64,000 bases of DNA, from positions 1,426,001-1,490,000 of the forward strand of contig JAPFFF010000015.1 in NCBI GenBank assembly GCA_039105265.1, in the 5' to 3' direction. The DNA is from Tritrichomonas musculus. Its lineage: Eukaryota > Parabasalia > Tritrichomonadida > Tritrichomonadidae. A program made the translations under genes and the position numbers. A model generated the notes under the pieces. That model saw nothing but the letters and a program-made list of their open reading frames with translations. It did not search any database and had not been told where the DNA came from. Positions 1-11,149 of the stretch are shown here, one piece after another; within the stretch, counting starts at the first letter, position 1, and each line of letters starts with the position of its first letter.

Positions 1-85
1 AAGGATATTCAGAAATGTATTTCTAGTTTTATTTTTATTGTATCAATTGAAACATTCAATTTTAAAATTCAACCATAAATATACA

Positions 86-340
86 ATTAGGCTTGTAATT
101 TTTTCTGATTCTCGAGATCGATAATAGATTTACTTTCTGATATCGATATATGAAATGAATACTGATATTAGAGATCGATTTCAGAGATCGAGAATTTTAT
201 TTCTCAACATTTGATTTCAAAAATTTAAATAAAACTTTTCGTGAATTTTTGTTTTTAATATATTCTCAAATATTTCATAAAAAAATGTATTTTTTTATTT
301 TAATCCTGAAATAAATATCAATAAATTATATAACATATTT
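86..340. repeat. Dispersed intergenic repeat, copy 1
   Basis: This AT-rich segment resembles 55684-55930 in order and spacing. Both run through an AGGCTTG start, a TCTCGA-type run, TGATAAT, a TATCGA block followed by TGAAAT, a GAGATC..TTTCAGAGA block, and an ATAAAAAAATGTATTTT-like block. The copies have diverged by substitutions and small indels. A weaker third copy may begin near 55981. No coding capacity is visible. It may be a decayed mobile element or recurring spacer DNA. Confidence 0.4.
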
Positions 341-1153
341 TTATATGTTTTTGAATCCGAAATACTGATTATAAAAAAAGATAAACATGTTTGAGAACCC
401 AATAATTGAATTCAAGTTTACAATTATTTTCATATCACATTTCATATCTGATACATAATAATACATATTTTCGATATTGTATACATGACTTTTAATCTGA
501 TCATCGAATATCAGACGCAAAAAAGTGACGTTTTTGATATTAATTCTCGAAATAATTACACTAAATTCTTCCACTTTTTGAGAGAAAAAGTTCATCCAAA
601 AAACATAAATTCAAAAGAATTATTAATATCAAGATGTAGTAAATTATTTAATACAAATCGCTTGAATAGCTATCATTGAATGCCGTTGAAAAAATAGTTT
701 GATGTCTTCAGCAAGATCTTTGATTTGATATTAAATATGAAGATGATAAAAAGTTTCAGAAAAATAAATAAAATTCTCCATATTTTACAAATATACCAAA
801 AACAATAATAATGAGATTAAAATAAATATCACCAATTTATATTTGATATGAGAACATTCTTTTTTTAAACAACTCTTTCCAAAATCTTAGGTTGAGCTAA
901 AAAATAATGTTTTTCCTTATTATGAACAAGTTCTTTTTGAAAAACAGTTTAATTACTTTTGTTACTTATTTTGAAGATATAATAAAGATGGCTATTTGAT
1001 CTAATGTTGAAAGAATATAGATTTTGAATTAATAAGCAAATTTTTGATTTTTATTTTAATAACAACATTCTAAAAAATCATAAAACCAATTTGCATATTA
1101 AAATTTATACTTTATTTAATAATATTGGTAGAAAAGAAATTCATTTCAAATCT
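341..1153. other. AT-rich spacer, no convincing gene
   Basis: The only notable open frame is a 64-codon plus-strand ORF at 485-679. Its composition vaguely recalls the N-terminal part of trichomonad BTB-like or ankyrin-family proteins, but it has no domain-level motif and no continuation. It may be a relic of such a gene. Nothing else is supported here. Confidence 0.35.
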
Positions 1154-1290
1154 GTACGTTTAATATGTACGTTTAGAATTCTCATTTAATTATCCTGTAC
1201 GTTTAATCTGTACGTTTAGAATGCTTAAATAGTTTTCCTGTACGTTTAGCTCGTACGTTTAATACTTACGTTAAATAAGGACGTTAAGTT
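1154..1290. repeat. 43-bp tandem array of GTACGTTTA doublets
   Basis: Six exact copies of GTACGTTTA start at 1154, 1167, 1197, 1210, 1240 and 1253. They form three doublets: 13 bp within a doublet and 43 bp from doublet to doublet. Two degenerate copies (TTACGTTAA, GGACGTTAA) continue the 13-bp step at 1266 and 1279. The array lies about 0.9 kb upstream of the BTB/coiled-coil gene. The regular spacing suggests a short tandem duplication or a clustered protein-binding site. Confidence 0.85.
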
Positions 1291-2141
1291 ATTAAATTGA
1301 GAATATTTCAATTTCTTCATTTTTTATTTTTAAAACATTTCGTGCATTTTTAATTAAATTAAGCTGATTTCATTTGATATCAAGAAAAATTTGTTTTTAT
1401 TCAAAAAGTTTTACTAACTGTGTTTTTTTTTGTCCGAATGAGAAAGTTGAAAGAAGCTCTATTTTTTCAATATAATACCTAAATTCTTATGATTTTCACT
1501 TTTATCATTTTATTCTTTTCTTTTCTGTTTTTTAAACATGCAAAAAACAATATATAACCAACAAAGAATAAATTTATGTTTATTTTGATTTCTTGTTTAG
1601 TTAAATTTATTTAAATTCAATTTTAATATTAAAAATTATTAACAAAACTATAAATATTGGATTTAATTTCAAATTTTTATATATATTGAAACTTTGCAAA
1701 AAGGACAAAAAAGAAAAACATGATCATAATCCATCACAAATATTGAAAATTAAATCATTGATTTAATTATTGCTTTTATTGATATAAGAAAATTTAAACT
1801 GATCGAAATATGCGTTTTTTTTTTTTGAATTGAAAAACTTAAAAAATAAACAGATTTCATATTTTTAACGAATGGATTTTTCATAAGAAATATTAAAAAA
1901 ATTTTTTTTTGATGCATTTATAATTAATTATGATTGGACATCATTTTCGACTAATATGAGATGAAACAAAACTAATACGTTAAAAAATAAATGTAACTCT
2001 TTTCTTGTTAAATATTATAGAGATATGTGTGATTTCAAACGCATAAATGTAACCATTTTTCTTTTTGATTTTCTAACGGCCTAATACATATATAGAGGTG
2101 GTGTAAACCATTGAAAATATCCTATTTTGAATGATGAAAAA
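1291..2141. other. AT-rich spacer
   Basis: This stretch has long A and T runs and no open frame worth reporting. It leads into the CCGTTA-type motifs upstream of the gene at 2217. A further AACGG is visible near 2075. Confidence 0.5.
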
Positions 2142-2167
2142 TTAACGGGTAGCCGTTAAATAAACGG
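2142..2167 (+). promoter_or_regulatory. Palindromic TTAACGG/CCGTTAA plus TAAACGG
   Basis: A perfect inverted repeat, TTAACGG - GTAG - CCGTTAA (2142-2159), is followed directly by TAAACGG (2161-2167). This sits 50-75 bp upstream of the ATG at 2217, in otherwise featureless AT-rich DNA. YAACGG is the classical Myb-type core, and trichomonads are known to use Myb-type promoter factors. That this is a functional site is inference. Confidence 0.5.
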
Positions 2168-2216
2168 CTCTATAAGCAAAAATTAAGAATATAGAAAAAA
2201 ATATTCAAATTTTAAA

Positions 2217-3779
2217 ATGGAGAATCAAGATAACACTACCCCAATCGATGCACAAACGCCTGCTAGTGATACACCAGTAGAAACATCACAAGCACAAACA
2301 TTTACATTATGGTGCAACAATAGGCGTTACGATTTCCAAGCAGATTTGTTTGGACAAAAATCTAAGAAAGCCGCTAAATTAATTGAAGAAGGCCAAACAC
2401 AAGGAGTAATTGAAAGGCGTGTTAGAAATGATGCATTTGAAGCCTTTGTCAAAGCTTGCAATGGTCAACCATTCCTTGCTACACCAAATAATGCATTTGA
2501 ACTTCAAGCTCTCGCTTTCGAGTGGGGAGTTACTTCACTTGAAAAATTCATCGAAGGCTATATCCAAGATAAAAGCTTAAAGCCACCTCCAGAAGCCGAT
2601 CATTTAGGAGTCCTCATCGATCATCTTGAACAAGGAATTGATGATCCAAATGACATAATTGATGTTGCTAACGTTGTTAATGATGCACTTGATGATGAAA
2701 GATTTGAAAGCGTCCCACCTGAAATTATATTCAAGATTTTAATTGCCTCTGATCAAAAGAAACTTGAACAACCAACAGGAGCAGAACAATCATCAGAAGA
2801 GCAAGTTACAGATCATCAAACTCTTGACCAAAAAGCACTTATTGATTTCACACTTAGATTGTTTGAAACAAATCCATCATCTGCTGTTCCTTTAACTTTA
2901 TTAATTGACTTCGATCAATTAACAAAGGATCAACGTGATAAAATCTTCCACTGCAAAGATATGCACGAATTGAACATTGGCTATTTCGTTGCTCACTCAA
3001 TGAGTGCCACAAGAGATAAGGCTGAAAGAGAATTGATTCAATCAGAAGCTCAATTAAAGACTGATCTTGCCAACCTCAGAAACACATTAAAAGAACACCA
3101 AAGAACATCAGTTGAAAAACTTAGACAAGAACAAGATACAGCAATCAGCCAATTAAGTAACTCATTCAATGAACATCAAGAAAAGATTGATGTACTTACA
3201 GAAAAATATAAGGACTTTGGAATTAAACTTAACCAAATCAAAGAAAATCAAGAAACTAGATTTGATGCAATGAAAGAGAAGCTTGGTGCTATTGATGATA
3301 GCTCATCACAGAGAAGCTCAATTGCATCTGAAATGTCAGATAGAGTAAACGAGGAAGTTATAGATCAAATCGAAAAATTGAATACCGAAGTTACTAACCA
3401 ACTTACACAGCTTGCTAAGGATAATGCAGACAATGCAGATCAAATTGAGGCAGCCCTCAAGAAGAAAGTTGAAACTGAACAAGCTCGTCTTAAGTCACTC
3501 AGAAACAAACTCAACTCAACAGTTGATAATATTAAAACTACAAATGAAACTCTCACTGATGTTCAAGCAACACTTGCAGCTAAGATTGTTCATGACAGGC
3601 TTAAGTATGATAAATTCTTAAGAAATACAGAATCCCGATTTGATGTTTTCAACCAAGAAGAGAGAATCTGGGGACTTAGTGTTGACGATGTCAAGAAAGC
3701 TGAAGAATTTGTTGTACAACTTGAAGATCAAGTTGATCAACTTTGCCCAGTTCGTGGTACATCTTCAAATAATGCCTAA
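2217..3779 (+). CDS. BTB-domain coiled-coil protein (trichomonad family)
   Basis: This 520-residue protein has a low-complexity N-terminus (to about residue 27), then a BTB/POZ-like domain (about 28-115, starting FTLWCNNRRYDFQ). A helical BACK-like region follows (about 115-270). A long coiled coil (about 270-475) is rich in Glu, Lys, Gln and Leu. The layout matches the large trichomonad families that pair a degenerate BTB fold with coiled coil. BTB domains usually mediate dimerisation or Cullin-3 binding, but no specific partner can be read here. The start is the first ATG after a TTCAAATTTT run. The stop overlaps TAAA, the trichomonad poly(A) signal. CCGTTA-type sites lie just upstream. The call as an expressed gene is firm; the function is not known. 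Confidence 0.8.
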   Translation: MENQDNTTPIDAQTPASDTPVETSQAQTFTLWCNNRRYDFQADLFGQKSKKAAKLIEEGQTQGVIERRVRNDAFEAFVKACNGQPFLATPNNAFELQALAFEWGVTSLEKFIEGYIQDKSLKPPPEADHLGVLIDHLEQGIDDPNDIIDVANVVNDALDDERFESVPPEIIFKILIASDQKKLEQPTGAEQSSEEQVTDHQTLDQKALIDFTLRLFETNPSSAVPLTLLIDFDQLTKDQRDKIFHCKDMHELNIGYFVAHSMSATRDKAERELIQSEAQLKTDLANLRNTLKEHQRTSVEKLRQEQDTAISQLSNSFNEHQEKIDVLTEKYKDFGIKLNQIKENQETRFDAMKEKLGAIDDSSSQRSSIASEMSDRVNEEVIDQIEKLNTEVTNQLTQLAKDNADNADQIEAALKKKVETEQARLKSLRNKLNSTVDNIKTTNETLTDVQATLAAKIVHDRLKYDKFLRNTESRFDVFNQEERIWGLSVDDVKKAEEFVVQLEDQVDQLCPVRGTSSNNA

Positions 3780-4924
3780 ATCGTTTTTTGATATTTCTTT
3801 ATACATATTTCTTTTTTTTGTTATCCTTATTTTTATTTTTTTGTTAAAACCAAGAGGAAAGATAAATCAATAGGTATAAGGTAAACGTTATTTTTGCCAT
3901 AGGTGATGTGATATCAACGTCCGTTTTTTTTTTTCGTGTAGTTAAGTGACTTGCAATGAAATAGGCCGTTAAAGAAAAGTTATATCAAATGAACAATGAT
4001 CGGAAGTTTATAAACTTTATACTTGAATATTCATTTATAATGGAATTTATTCCTATTTATGCTTATACCGTCTATTTAGTTGTTTAAAATATTGAAATTA
4101 AAAATATATGAATAACCATTTAATGTATTGATTAATATTTTGTAATTAGAAATAGCAAAAAAGACTTGTAATAATTCTAATGATTTAAACTATAAGGTAT
4201 TATAAAATTAGACAGTTCAAAAAAGTTTGATAATTAAACAAAACTTCAAAAAGAAGATAAAGAAGATCGATATATCACCAAATAAATACTTGTATATTTC
4301 ACTTTCTTTAAAGATCGAAATTATTAGGATTTCTTTTTTTGCACGTCAAAATTAGATGATTAGAAAAATAAAAATATAGATTAATTAATGTGATTTAATT
4401 AATCTTTTACCGTTTAAAAGCATACAAATTTTCAAATAGTTAATAAAATCTTTGATGAGTTCATCGCCTTAAATCAAGCAAAAAAATTCATTTAAATAAA
4501 ATATAATTAAAGTGGCATATCTGGCAAATATTTATAAGAATATGAATACTGTATATATCTTATTGATATTTCAATTTAAAATGAATCACCTTGCTATCAA
4601 CAAAATAAACCAATTTAATTAATTTATTATTTCAGAGGAAATTTAAATAAATATTTGATTGATACAAAAAACACTATTGTAAATTCGCGCAAATAAGTGA
4701 TATAAACAAGCGATCACGAATAAAAATTATAATTTTAAAATTAATAAAGTTTTTAATGAGAATGAATTGCCAGCAATAAAAATAAATTTGCAATCCTTAT
4801 CTAAGATAAAAGCGAATAATCTTTGAATTAAAGAAAATAAATTAATTGTTAAAATAAAATTTTGAATGGCGTGTCAAATCATTGTAAGAAATCGTAAAAT
4901 AAAAAAAAAAATTGAATGAAATTG
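3780..4924. other. AT-rich spacer
   Basis: No open frame or RNA gene is apparent. Isolated motifs include GGTAAACGTTA near 3881, a sequence type (GGTAAACG) that also occurs near 12568, 32592 and 59514. Confidence 0.5.
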
Positions 4925-4961
4925 TACGTTAAGAGAATTTGAATTGAATACCCTTAACGTA
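4925..4961. promoter_or_regulatory. Inverted repeat TACGTTAAG / CTTAACGTA
   Basis: Perfect 9-bp arms (4925-4933 and 4953-4961) are separated by 19 nt. They lie about 40 bp upstream of the kinase-like ATG at 5000. The arms share the ACGTTAA core with the degenerate copies in the array at 1154-1290. The site may bind a dimeric factor; this is inference. Confidence 0.4.
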
Positions 4962-4999
4962 TTAGATATAATAAAAAATGGTTATTTTTTTAACAATCG

Positions 5000-6025
5000 A
5001 TGAAAGTGAAATCCACTAATCATCGATATTCTATGGAATCAATAATTAGCATAGGAACCTTTGGTAATACGTATCTTGGGTTTGACGATGATAATCCAAA
5101 TAAGCAATTTCAAATTACAGTTGAAAATAAAGACAGGATTCAGGATCAAGAAAGTTTATCGCAAATAATGATTGAGCATAATATTATTATGTCATTGAAG
5201 CATCCAAATATATTGAATTGTTTAGAAATATTTGAAGATGATTCGCATTTTTATATTGTATTTGATTATTTTTCTGATACTACATTAGAACATAGGTACC
5301 TTGGTTTGCAAAGAATATCAGAAGATAAACTTCAATTTATTTTTCAGCAATTAGTTGAGTTGATTATGTATTTTCATAAAAACGGATTTGCAATTGGTTC
5401 AATTAGATCAGAAAGTTTCCTCATAAATGATAGATATGAAATAGTTTTAAGTAATTTATCTTGCGTTCAGTCATTGACCCTTCCAATTCCAAAAAAAAAT
5501 TTTGTTATTCCACCACCTGAAATTTTAAATGGACAATGCCAAAGCACAGCGTCTTGTGAAGTCTTTACTCTCGGGGTTCTCCTTTATATGATTGCATCAC
5601 GGGGTTCAAAGCCATGGGATACACTTTATGATAATGAACTCAAAATGATGTATCAGAATTCATTGCCAATGCAGCCGCCGTCGATGTCCCCCTTATGCTT
5701 TGAATTGGTAAAGGAAATGCTTGAACTTGATCCAACAGCAAGATATTCAATGGCACAAGTGCAACAACATCCTTGGGTCCAAAAAAATAAAGGGAGAATA
5801 AAATTTCAAATTAGTCATGTTAGAATTCCAACTCCTACATCACCTGAAAAGAAAAGAAGGGCGTCAGCTATGAAAAATCTTATTTTATCTGAAAAAAGGA
5901 AAAAAGGATCTGAAAATAATCCAGCCTTATCAAATATTAGCGTGCCTGGTTCGCCAACGCTGTATAAACATCGAAAAAGTGTAAATCCAAATGCTATTAA
6001 GTTACCTCGGTTAGAACTATTTTGA
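5000..6025 (+). CDS. Predicted pseudokinase, protein-kinase fold
   Basis: This 341-residue protein has a kinase fold over about residues 10-263 and a basic, Ser/Pro-rich tail. The glycine-rich loop survives in part (SIGTFGNTYLG). All catalytic motifs are altered. The lysine strand reads FQITVENK, with no Lys at the usual position. The HRD region reads AIGSIRSESFLI, so the catalytic Asp is gone. The DFG position reads LSNLS. Structural landmarks remain: PPPEIL in place of APE, a helix-F-like EVFTLGVLLYMI segment, and ARYSMAQVQQHPWV, the end motif of CAMK/AMPK-type kinases. It is therefore most likely a scaffold or allosteric pseudokinase derived from the CAMK group. The tail (TPTSPEKKRR and a later Arg/Lys-rich stretch) could hold phosphosites. 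The frame is open throughout, so it is not a pseudogene. Confidence 0.8.
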   Translation: MKVKSTNHRYSMESIISIGTFGNTYLGFDDDNPNKQFQITVENKDRIQDQESLSQIMIEHNIIMSLKHPNILNCLEIFEDDSHFYIVFDYFSDTTLEHRYLGLQRISEDKLQFIFQQLVELIMYFHKNGFAIGSIRSESFLINDRYEIVLSNLSCVQSLTLPIPKKNFVIPPPEILNGQCQSTASCEVFTLGVLLYMIASRGSKPWDTLYDNELKMMYQNSLPMQPPSMSPLCFELVKEMLELDPTARYSMAQVQQHPWVQKNKGRIKFQISHVRIPTPTSPEKKRRASAMKNLILSEKRKKGSENNPALSNISVPGSPTLYKHRKSVNPNAIKLPRLELF

Positions 6026-7329
6026 AAAAAAAATATCAATTTAAATTTTCCATGAAAACATTAATGAACTTAATTGATTCTAATTCTATTAGATAAAAAA
6101 TGTAACATTAAACTAAAAATAAAGCTCCGCTTTTCTTATTTTTGATGGATATTGTAGAAGGTTTTGATAATACAAATTGATTGTATTTTGTTTGTTTTAC
6201 GATTAATAATTTTTTGAAAAAGTAAATATTTTAAAGACCGTTTTGTAAACAAAAAGTTCTCAATCAATAAAATAAGAATAACTCAATAAAAGAAACTGTC
6301 TTAAAAGTTCATTTATTTTTTTAAATGTTAGGAAAATACAAGCATTTGATATGAATTTTTTTTAATTAATTATCGTGATGAGAATTCTGAAAGAGATTTT
6401 GAAACAATCTATTGGTGGGAAACTCTTTTTTTGACTTCAAAAAGTTTCAATATCTCTTCGAATTTTAGGTTTTATTTGGTGATTTTAATAAATTTTCTTA
6501 CCCATTTAATAATCTTTAAATTGATCATTGAAACCAATCAAAAAACTTAATATTCATCGAGTTTTTTTTGACTTCACAAACTAATAGATCTCTCTTCGTA
6601 AGAGATATCCTTCAAAACTACTAATACTATTTGATTTTATACATATACATTATACATTATAAAACATAAATATTTATAATTACTTTGTAGTTAGTCCAAA
6701 AAAGTTAATGTAATAATTATTTTAAGTTTTTTCGATACATGATCTTTTCTAACTTTTTATTTTGTAATATTCGATTTCTTCTTTTAATGCTCAATAAAAT
6801 GATATATTTTGTTTGAACATAACTTCAAAGATAAAGTTTAGTTTGAAAAATGAATTCAAAAAGTTGAATTAATAAACGGAATGATTCGATTTTTAGGCGG
6901 TTAGAAAATATATTTTAAATATATTATAAGAATAGGGAATATTATTTAAAATGAGGTTCCGCTATTTATAAAATCAAAAAATTCAAAATGACCATTTTTT
7001 ACCCAAATTATTTTTTATGGAAAATAAAATGCGATTATCTAATTCACCTTTGATGATTTTGATTTTTTAAATAGTAAATTATATATAGCTATTAAAAATC
7101 TATCTAAATATATAATAACTGGAAAAAGACTTGGATGGCCTACACATAACAATCTTCTTTGTATTTTATCGAGAAAAAAAAAAAGTATTTATCAATGAAT
7201 ACTATGTTTTTGAGAAAATATTTATTAGTCAAAATGTACAAATAATGAACCAATAAATACAAAGAATTCCCAGAAGAAGTATTATTAAATGCAAATAAAA
7301 CCAATCAATTTTTGACTATATATATCATG
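6026..7329. other. AT-rich spacer
   Basis: No gene is recognised. The stretch contains many TTTGAAAA/CTTCAAAAA-type runs typical of spacers in this window. The decayed transposase begins near its right end. Confidence 0.5.
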
Positions 7330-8250
7330 AACTTTTAGAGGAAAAGAATTCATCATATAAAATTTGGCGCAAGAAAAGGACTTACAATCACGCTGGCATA
7401 AATCTGGATCACCAATACGGCATCATACAGTCACAAGATGAGAACACATCAATTTATTATTACTTCAATATTGAAGTAATACAAAATGTAAGTATGCTTT
7501 ACATTTGTGCCTTTTTCTTTATCAATCATTCTCTCATCATATTAAAAAAAACAGAATAAATCAATGAAAAGCACTCCAAAAATCCAAAACTGACGAAAAG
7601 AAATCTTTGAATTCATGTTAAAACACTTTGAAACTCAAACAAGATTATAATATTGTAATAAATATCGGGTAAAAAAGATGATATTTAAAAAAATGGCACA
7701 ACAAGATACCAAAAATACCTAATAAGTACCATGATTTTTGTGCAATTGGAAAAGGATATAAGTCAAAACTAATCTTCATTACTATTTTTATTAATGAAGA
7801 TAGAATCAAAGAGTTGCTGTGCGAGTCGAAAGTATTCAATTAGTTGAATTTGAAACTTGAATATTAGAAATATTTGTTTCAACAAGAAGGAGTAACTTGC
7901 CACCAAGCCTGTTTCACCTTTAATTTTATCAACAAATATGATAGGATTGTCAATAAGTGGCTACCGAATTTGCTTGACTTGTCACTCATTGAGAATATAT
8001 GAAATATAGGAAAATATTGAAGCAAATAGGAAAACTGATTGAATGATAATGAAAAATAAATCAAAACAAATTGAACGAACAATTATTATTATAACATATA
8101 ATTCATGAAAATATTATTCCATGTGTTCCTTATAAAATTGAAAAATTTGTTGAATTCTTAAATGAGGAATCAAATAATGAAGAAGAAAACGATATATATC
8201 TAAATGAATATGAAGAAGAGGAAGATTATGATGATGATTGGTTGCCTTAA
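7330..8250 (+). mobile_element. Decayed Tc1/mariner transposase relic
   Basis: Plus-strand fragments keep the order of an IS630-Tc1-mariner transposase. A KIWRKK-type segment (about 7345-7365) matches the usual VWRK block. A GYKSKLIFI-like segment lies near 7760. FQQEGVTCH (7877-7903) corresponds to the family's FQQDGAxxH, with Glu in place of the second catalytic Asp. LLDLSLIENI (about 7970-7999) corresponds to SPDLNPIENLW and keeps the third acidic residue; the expected Trp codon has become TGA at 8000-8002. An acidic C-terminal tail ends at 8250. Stops interrupt the frame before and after these blocks and at least one frameshift is needed, so it cannot be active. I found no inverted-repeat ends. 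The C-terminal tail is assigned to it only by position. Confidence 0.7.
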
Positions 8251-10693
8251 CTTTTTTCATATATATCATACGATAAGGAGTGTAATGACCAATAGATTGC
8301 TTTCATTATAATGACCAATATCATCAACCTGAGTATGATTGTTCCATCTGAAATTATGTTATCTACTTCAAAGAGTACTTTACCAACATTAAATTTTTGA
8401 TAAATGCCAATTATATCTTCGCTTTCTAACTCATTTTTATGAATGTTATTGTCATTTAAAAGTGTTGCATTATATCCAAAATCATTGATTTTTTCATTGA
8501 TATTATTAATTTAATAATTTAATAATGTTAGTAATTTGAAAGCAGGCTTAGGTTTTTCCATGAATTACATAATTAATAAATCTTTGACATTGATAAGTTT
8601 TTTCTTTTGGATTATCACTTTAATCTTCAAATTTTATATCGTCAAACTCTATTCTTAAAGGAGATTAAAGTGATCCTAGTAGTAATAATTTTCTATATAT
8701 GTGAGCTCTTTGGATCAGAAGAGGTTATTCAGTTGTTCGTTGTTGGAGTCATAATTAATCACTGAATGGTGCTATAAATAAAACGTTAATGAATTGCGGT
8801 GATTTTAATTCGAAATTGAGCAATTTAATTTTACAAATTTTAGCTCATAATGGAAAAATTAAATCCCTCAAAGGCAAAACAGTAAAACACAAAATGAAGA
8901 AAACAATTAAGAGTTAGGTCGGTTTTTGAAGTTTTTCAATAAATAAACTCTTCAAAATTTAGAAAAACCAACCTTACCATAAACAAATACTATTAAAATT
9001 ACAATCGTCTACATATGATATATTAAAGTTATGTAAAGAAAAGTATAATTGCCAAGAAACAGAAAATAATGAATCTATTTATGGAACTAAAATGAATTGT
9101 ATTCATCAAACAAGCAATTGAAATAATAAAAAAAATTGAGAATAATACAAATGGAATAACAATAAACAAATTAATAGCATCGATTCTATCATACAGATTC
9201 ATTTTAAACAATTTAATGACGATGAAAGCAAAGTAGCTCACAATTATTATTATTATTTCCATTTTTTAAATGTATCTTTACCAAAAATGATCTTATTATC
9301 TTATCTGATGCAATTCAAAAAAGCTTTATTTCCCCATTTCCTGAAAAACCAGATATTCAATTTACCTGGGATAAAAATGATATGAAAAATGACACCATTA
9401 AAAACTTTAATTGTCCAAATGATAATAATTATTCGAAAAAACTTTCATAACACCTTTCAATGGCATTAATTTTGATTTTATTGAATTTAACATTAAATGA
9501 GATGATTTTGCACAAAGGTTATTAGTTGTAACAGGTACCGAAATTGCATGAGTTTATCCAGTAATTAAAACCTTTGAAAGTGCAATAGATATATGCTATG
9601 ATGCTTTTGAGAAGTACTTGATGAATGGCAAAGATAAAAAACAATTGGTGCTATTGTCGTATTCAAGATTGCTTGCTGGAAAAAAGCAAATCAATTAACA
9701 AAAAAAGAATCGATTCTTCAGATAATTCAATTAAAGAGGTGAATTAAGCTTAATAGAGTTATCATCTCGAGAGTAATGAGAGCTAGCAATCTCCTGAACT
9801 AATAGTATGAGGCTGAGGAAAAACACCCTTAGCATCTTCTCCAAGATGATTTTGGAGCTATCAGGAATCTGGAATTTGCAAATTTGAAAATTAGAGATCT
9901 TCAAATCTCCAATCTTTACTGAATTATTTGCTTAACTCTGACTAATATCAGATCGCTGGTTTGAATCAGCAAATATTCAAAGAGCATTCTTGGAAATAAG
10001 CAAATAAAATGGCCCTTTTTATATATAATATTTAATTAACGGTTTGCTTTATATGTTTTAAAAAAGGTTTAAAGCCAAAATATCTTTCAAATAGTTTATA
10101 ATCTTTTTGAGTACTAATTTGGTTCGTTTATTCAAATCATCATTCTATACTTATTTAAACATTCATATTCCATTTTGAGAAAATAGTTGATTCTTTTGAT
10201 TGTTGGAATGAAAATGTACTTTTCTTGGCATGAAAAGATTTATATCATATGAAACATGCGTTTGCAGAGATTGCTATCGATAAAACCTCCTATAAATGGT
10301 TGATGTAAAAATCGACTTTTTGTTGGGAAATTTTATGAAATTGTACTGATTTGATTCAAAAAGTTCATAATTGCTTTTTGAAAAAGTTTTTTTTATGAAA
10401 AAAATTATAATATCTTCAAAAAGAGTTAATGAAATTCAAATATTTTAGATTTTATATTCCAAATATATAATATCAAAAAATGTATGCTTATATAAAAGTA
10501 TTTCACGTGAGGAATAGAGTATGATGACCATTATTTACACTATTTTCTATGGTGGAAAACAAAATAAACAAAAAAAAATCATATAAAAAGTAAAAAAAAA
10601 AAGTTTTTTTTAAAAACAATATTATTTTTAATAACAAAGAACTATAACTCTATTAATGTGAAATAATTTGATATGCTTGCAGGGCAAGAGAAA
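8251..10693. other. Gene-poor spacer with unidentified coding relic
   Basis: The clearest trace is a plus-strand stretch at about 9290-9690. It shows amino-acid-like composition in more than one frame (for example ISPFPEKPDIQFTWDK near 9330) but has no recognised family and is clearly not intact. A 77-codon minus-strand ORF at 9029-9262 would encode three hydrophobic segments; it could be a small membrane protein, but it may equally be a chance product of AT-rich sequence. Segment 10200-10510 resembles 14215-14690 (separate entry). Confidence 0.35.
10200..10510. repeat. Dispersed intergenic repeat pair, copy 1
   Basis: This segment shares ordered blocks with 14215-14690. A CATATGAAACA block is followed by a TTTTTGAAA..GTTTTTT..ATGAAA block, then TAATATCTTCAAAA, then AAATTCAAATATTTTA, then an ATATAAAA-rich end. 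The similarity is interrupted by indels. The nature of the repeat is unknown. Confidence 0.4.
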
Positions 10694-11149
10694 TTATTTA
10701 TTCTCGGTTGTTGGATTGGTACCTATCATTTTGTTTGTACTGTGATTATTAAAATTGATGCTGCACTTGAGAGACTTATTTAATAGTGTACTTGTCTTTG
10801 AACGTTTTTTTCCTTTAATTGACAAAAAATCTTTTTTGAGTATTATCTGTGCATGATTTTCATTCTTTTTATCTTTTGCAAATTTGTATTCGTTTTTTTC
10901 TGTAGTTATAAAGTGAACTCGGGATGGATGATTTGTTTCAGTTTTTTCTATATCTATAATGCTAAATGAACTTTCTTCGATATCATACGGAGAAATCATA
11001 GTCATTTCTTTTTGATTTGAAGATCCAGTCAAAATCTTCGAATTTAAATTGGAGGGTGATGGATAAAATCTCGAGTTTAATCGAGGGAAATCAAGAACAA
11101 ATCGCGTCGATGCTGTTGTAAAAGCATTTTTATTTTTATCCTCGAACAT
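10694..11149 (-). CDS. Hypothetical protein, 151 residues
   Basis: This complete frame starts at ATG. The product is basic and Ser/Asn/Lys-rich, with no signal peptide or membrane segment. The N-terminal half holds FVLDFPRLNSRFYPSP, and the middle an acidic patch (SFSIIDIEKTE). The C-terminal third is Lys/Asn/Ser/Thr-rich and probably disordered. I recognise no domain. It is isolated from other genes, with more than 1.9 kb of spacer on its upstream side. Its base composition is less extreme than the surrounding spacer, which supports a real gene, but no family support is available. Confidence 0.5.
   Translation of the reverse strand: MFEDKNKNAFTTASTRFVLDFPRLNSRFYPSPSNLNSKILTGSSNQKEMTMISPYDIEESSFSIIDIEKTETNHPSRVHFITTEKNEYKFAKDKKNENHAQIILKKDFLSIKGKKRSKTSTLLNKSLKCSINFNNHSTNKMIGTNPTTENK

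Noticed and set aside
7645-8082. Two minus-strand frames of 64 and 67 codons
   Set aside because: They lie antisense to the decayed mariner transposase, whose plus-strand motifs explain the sequence.
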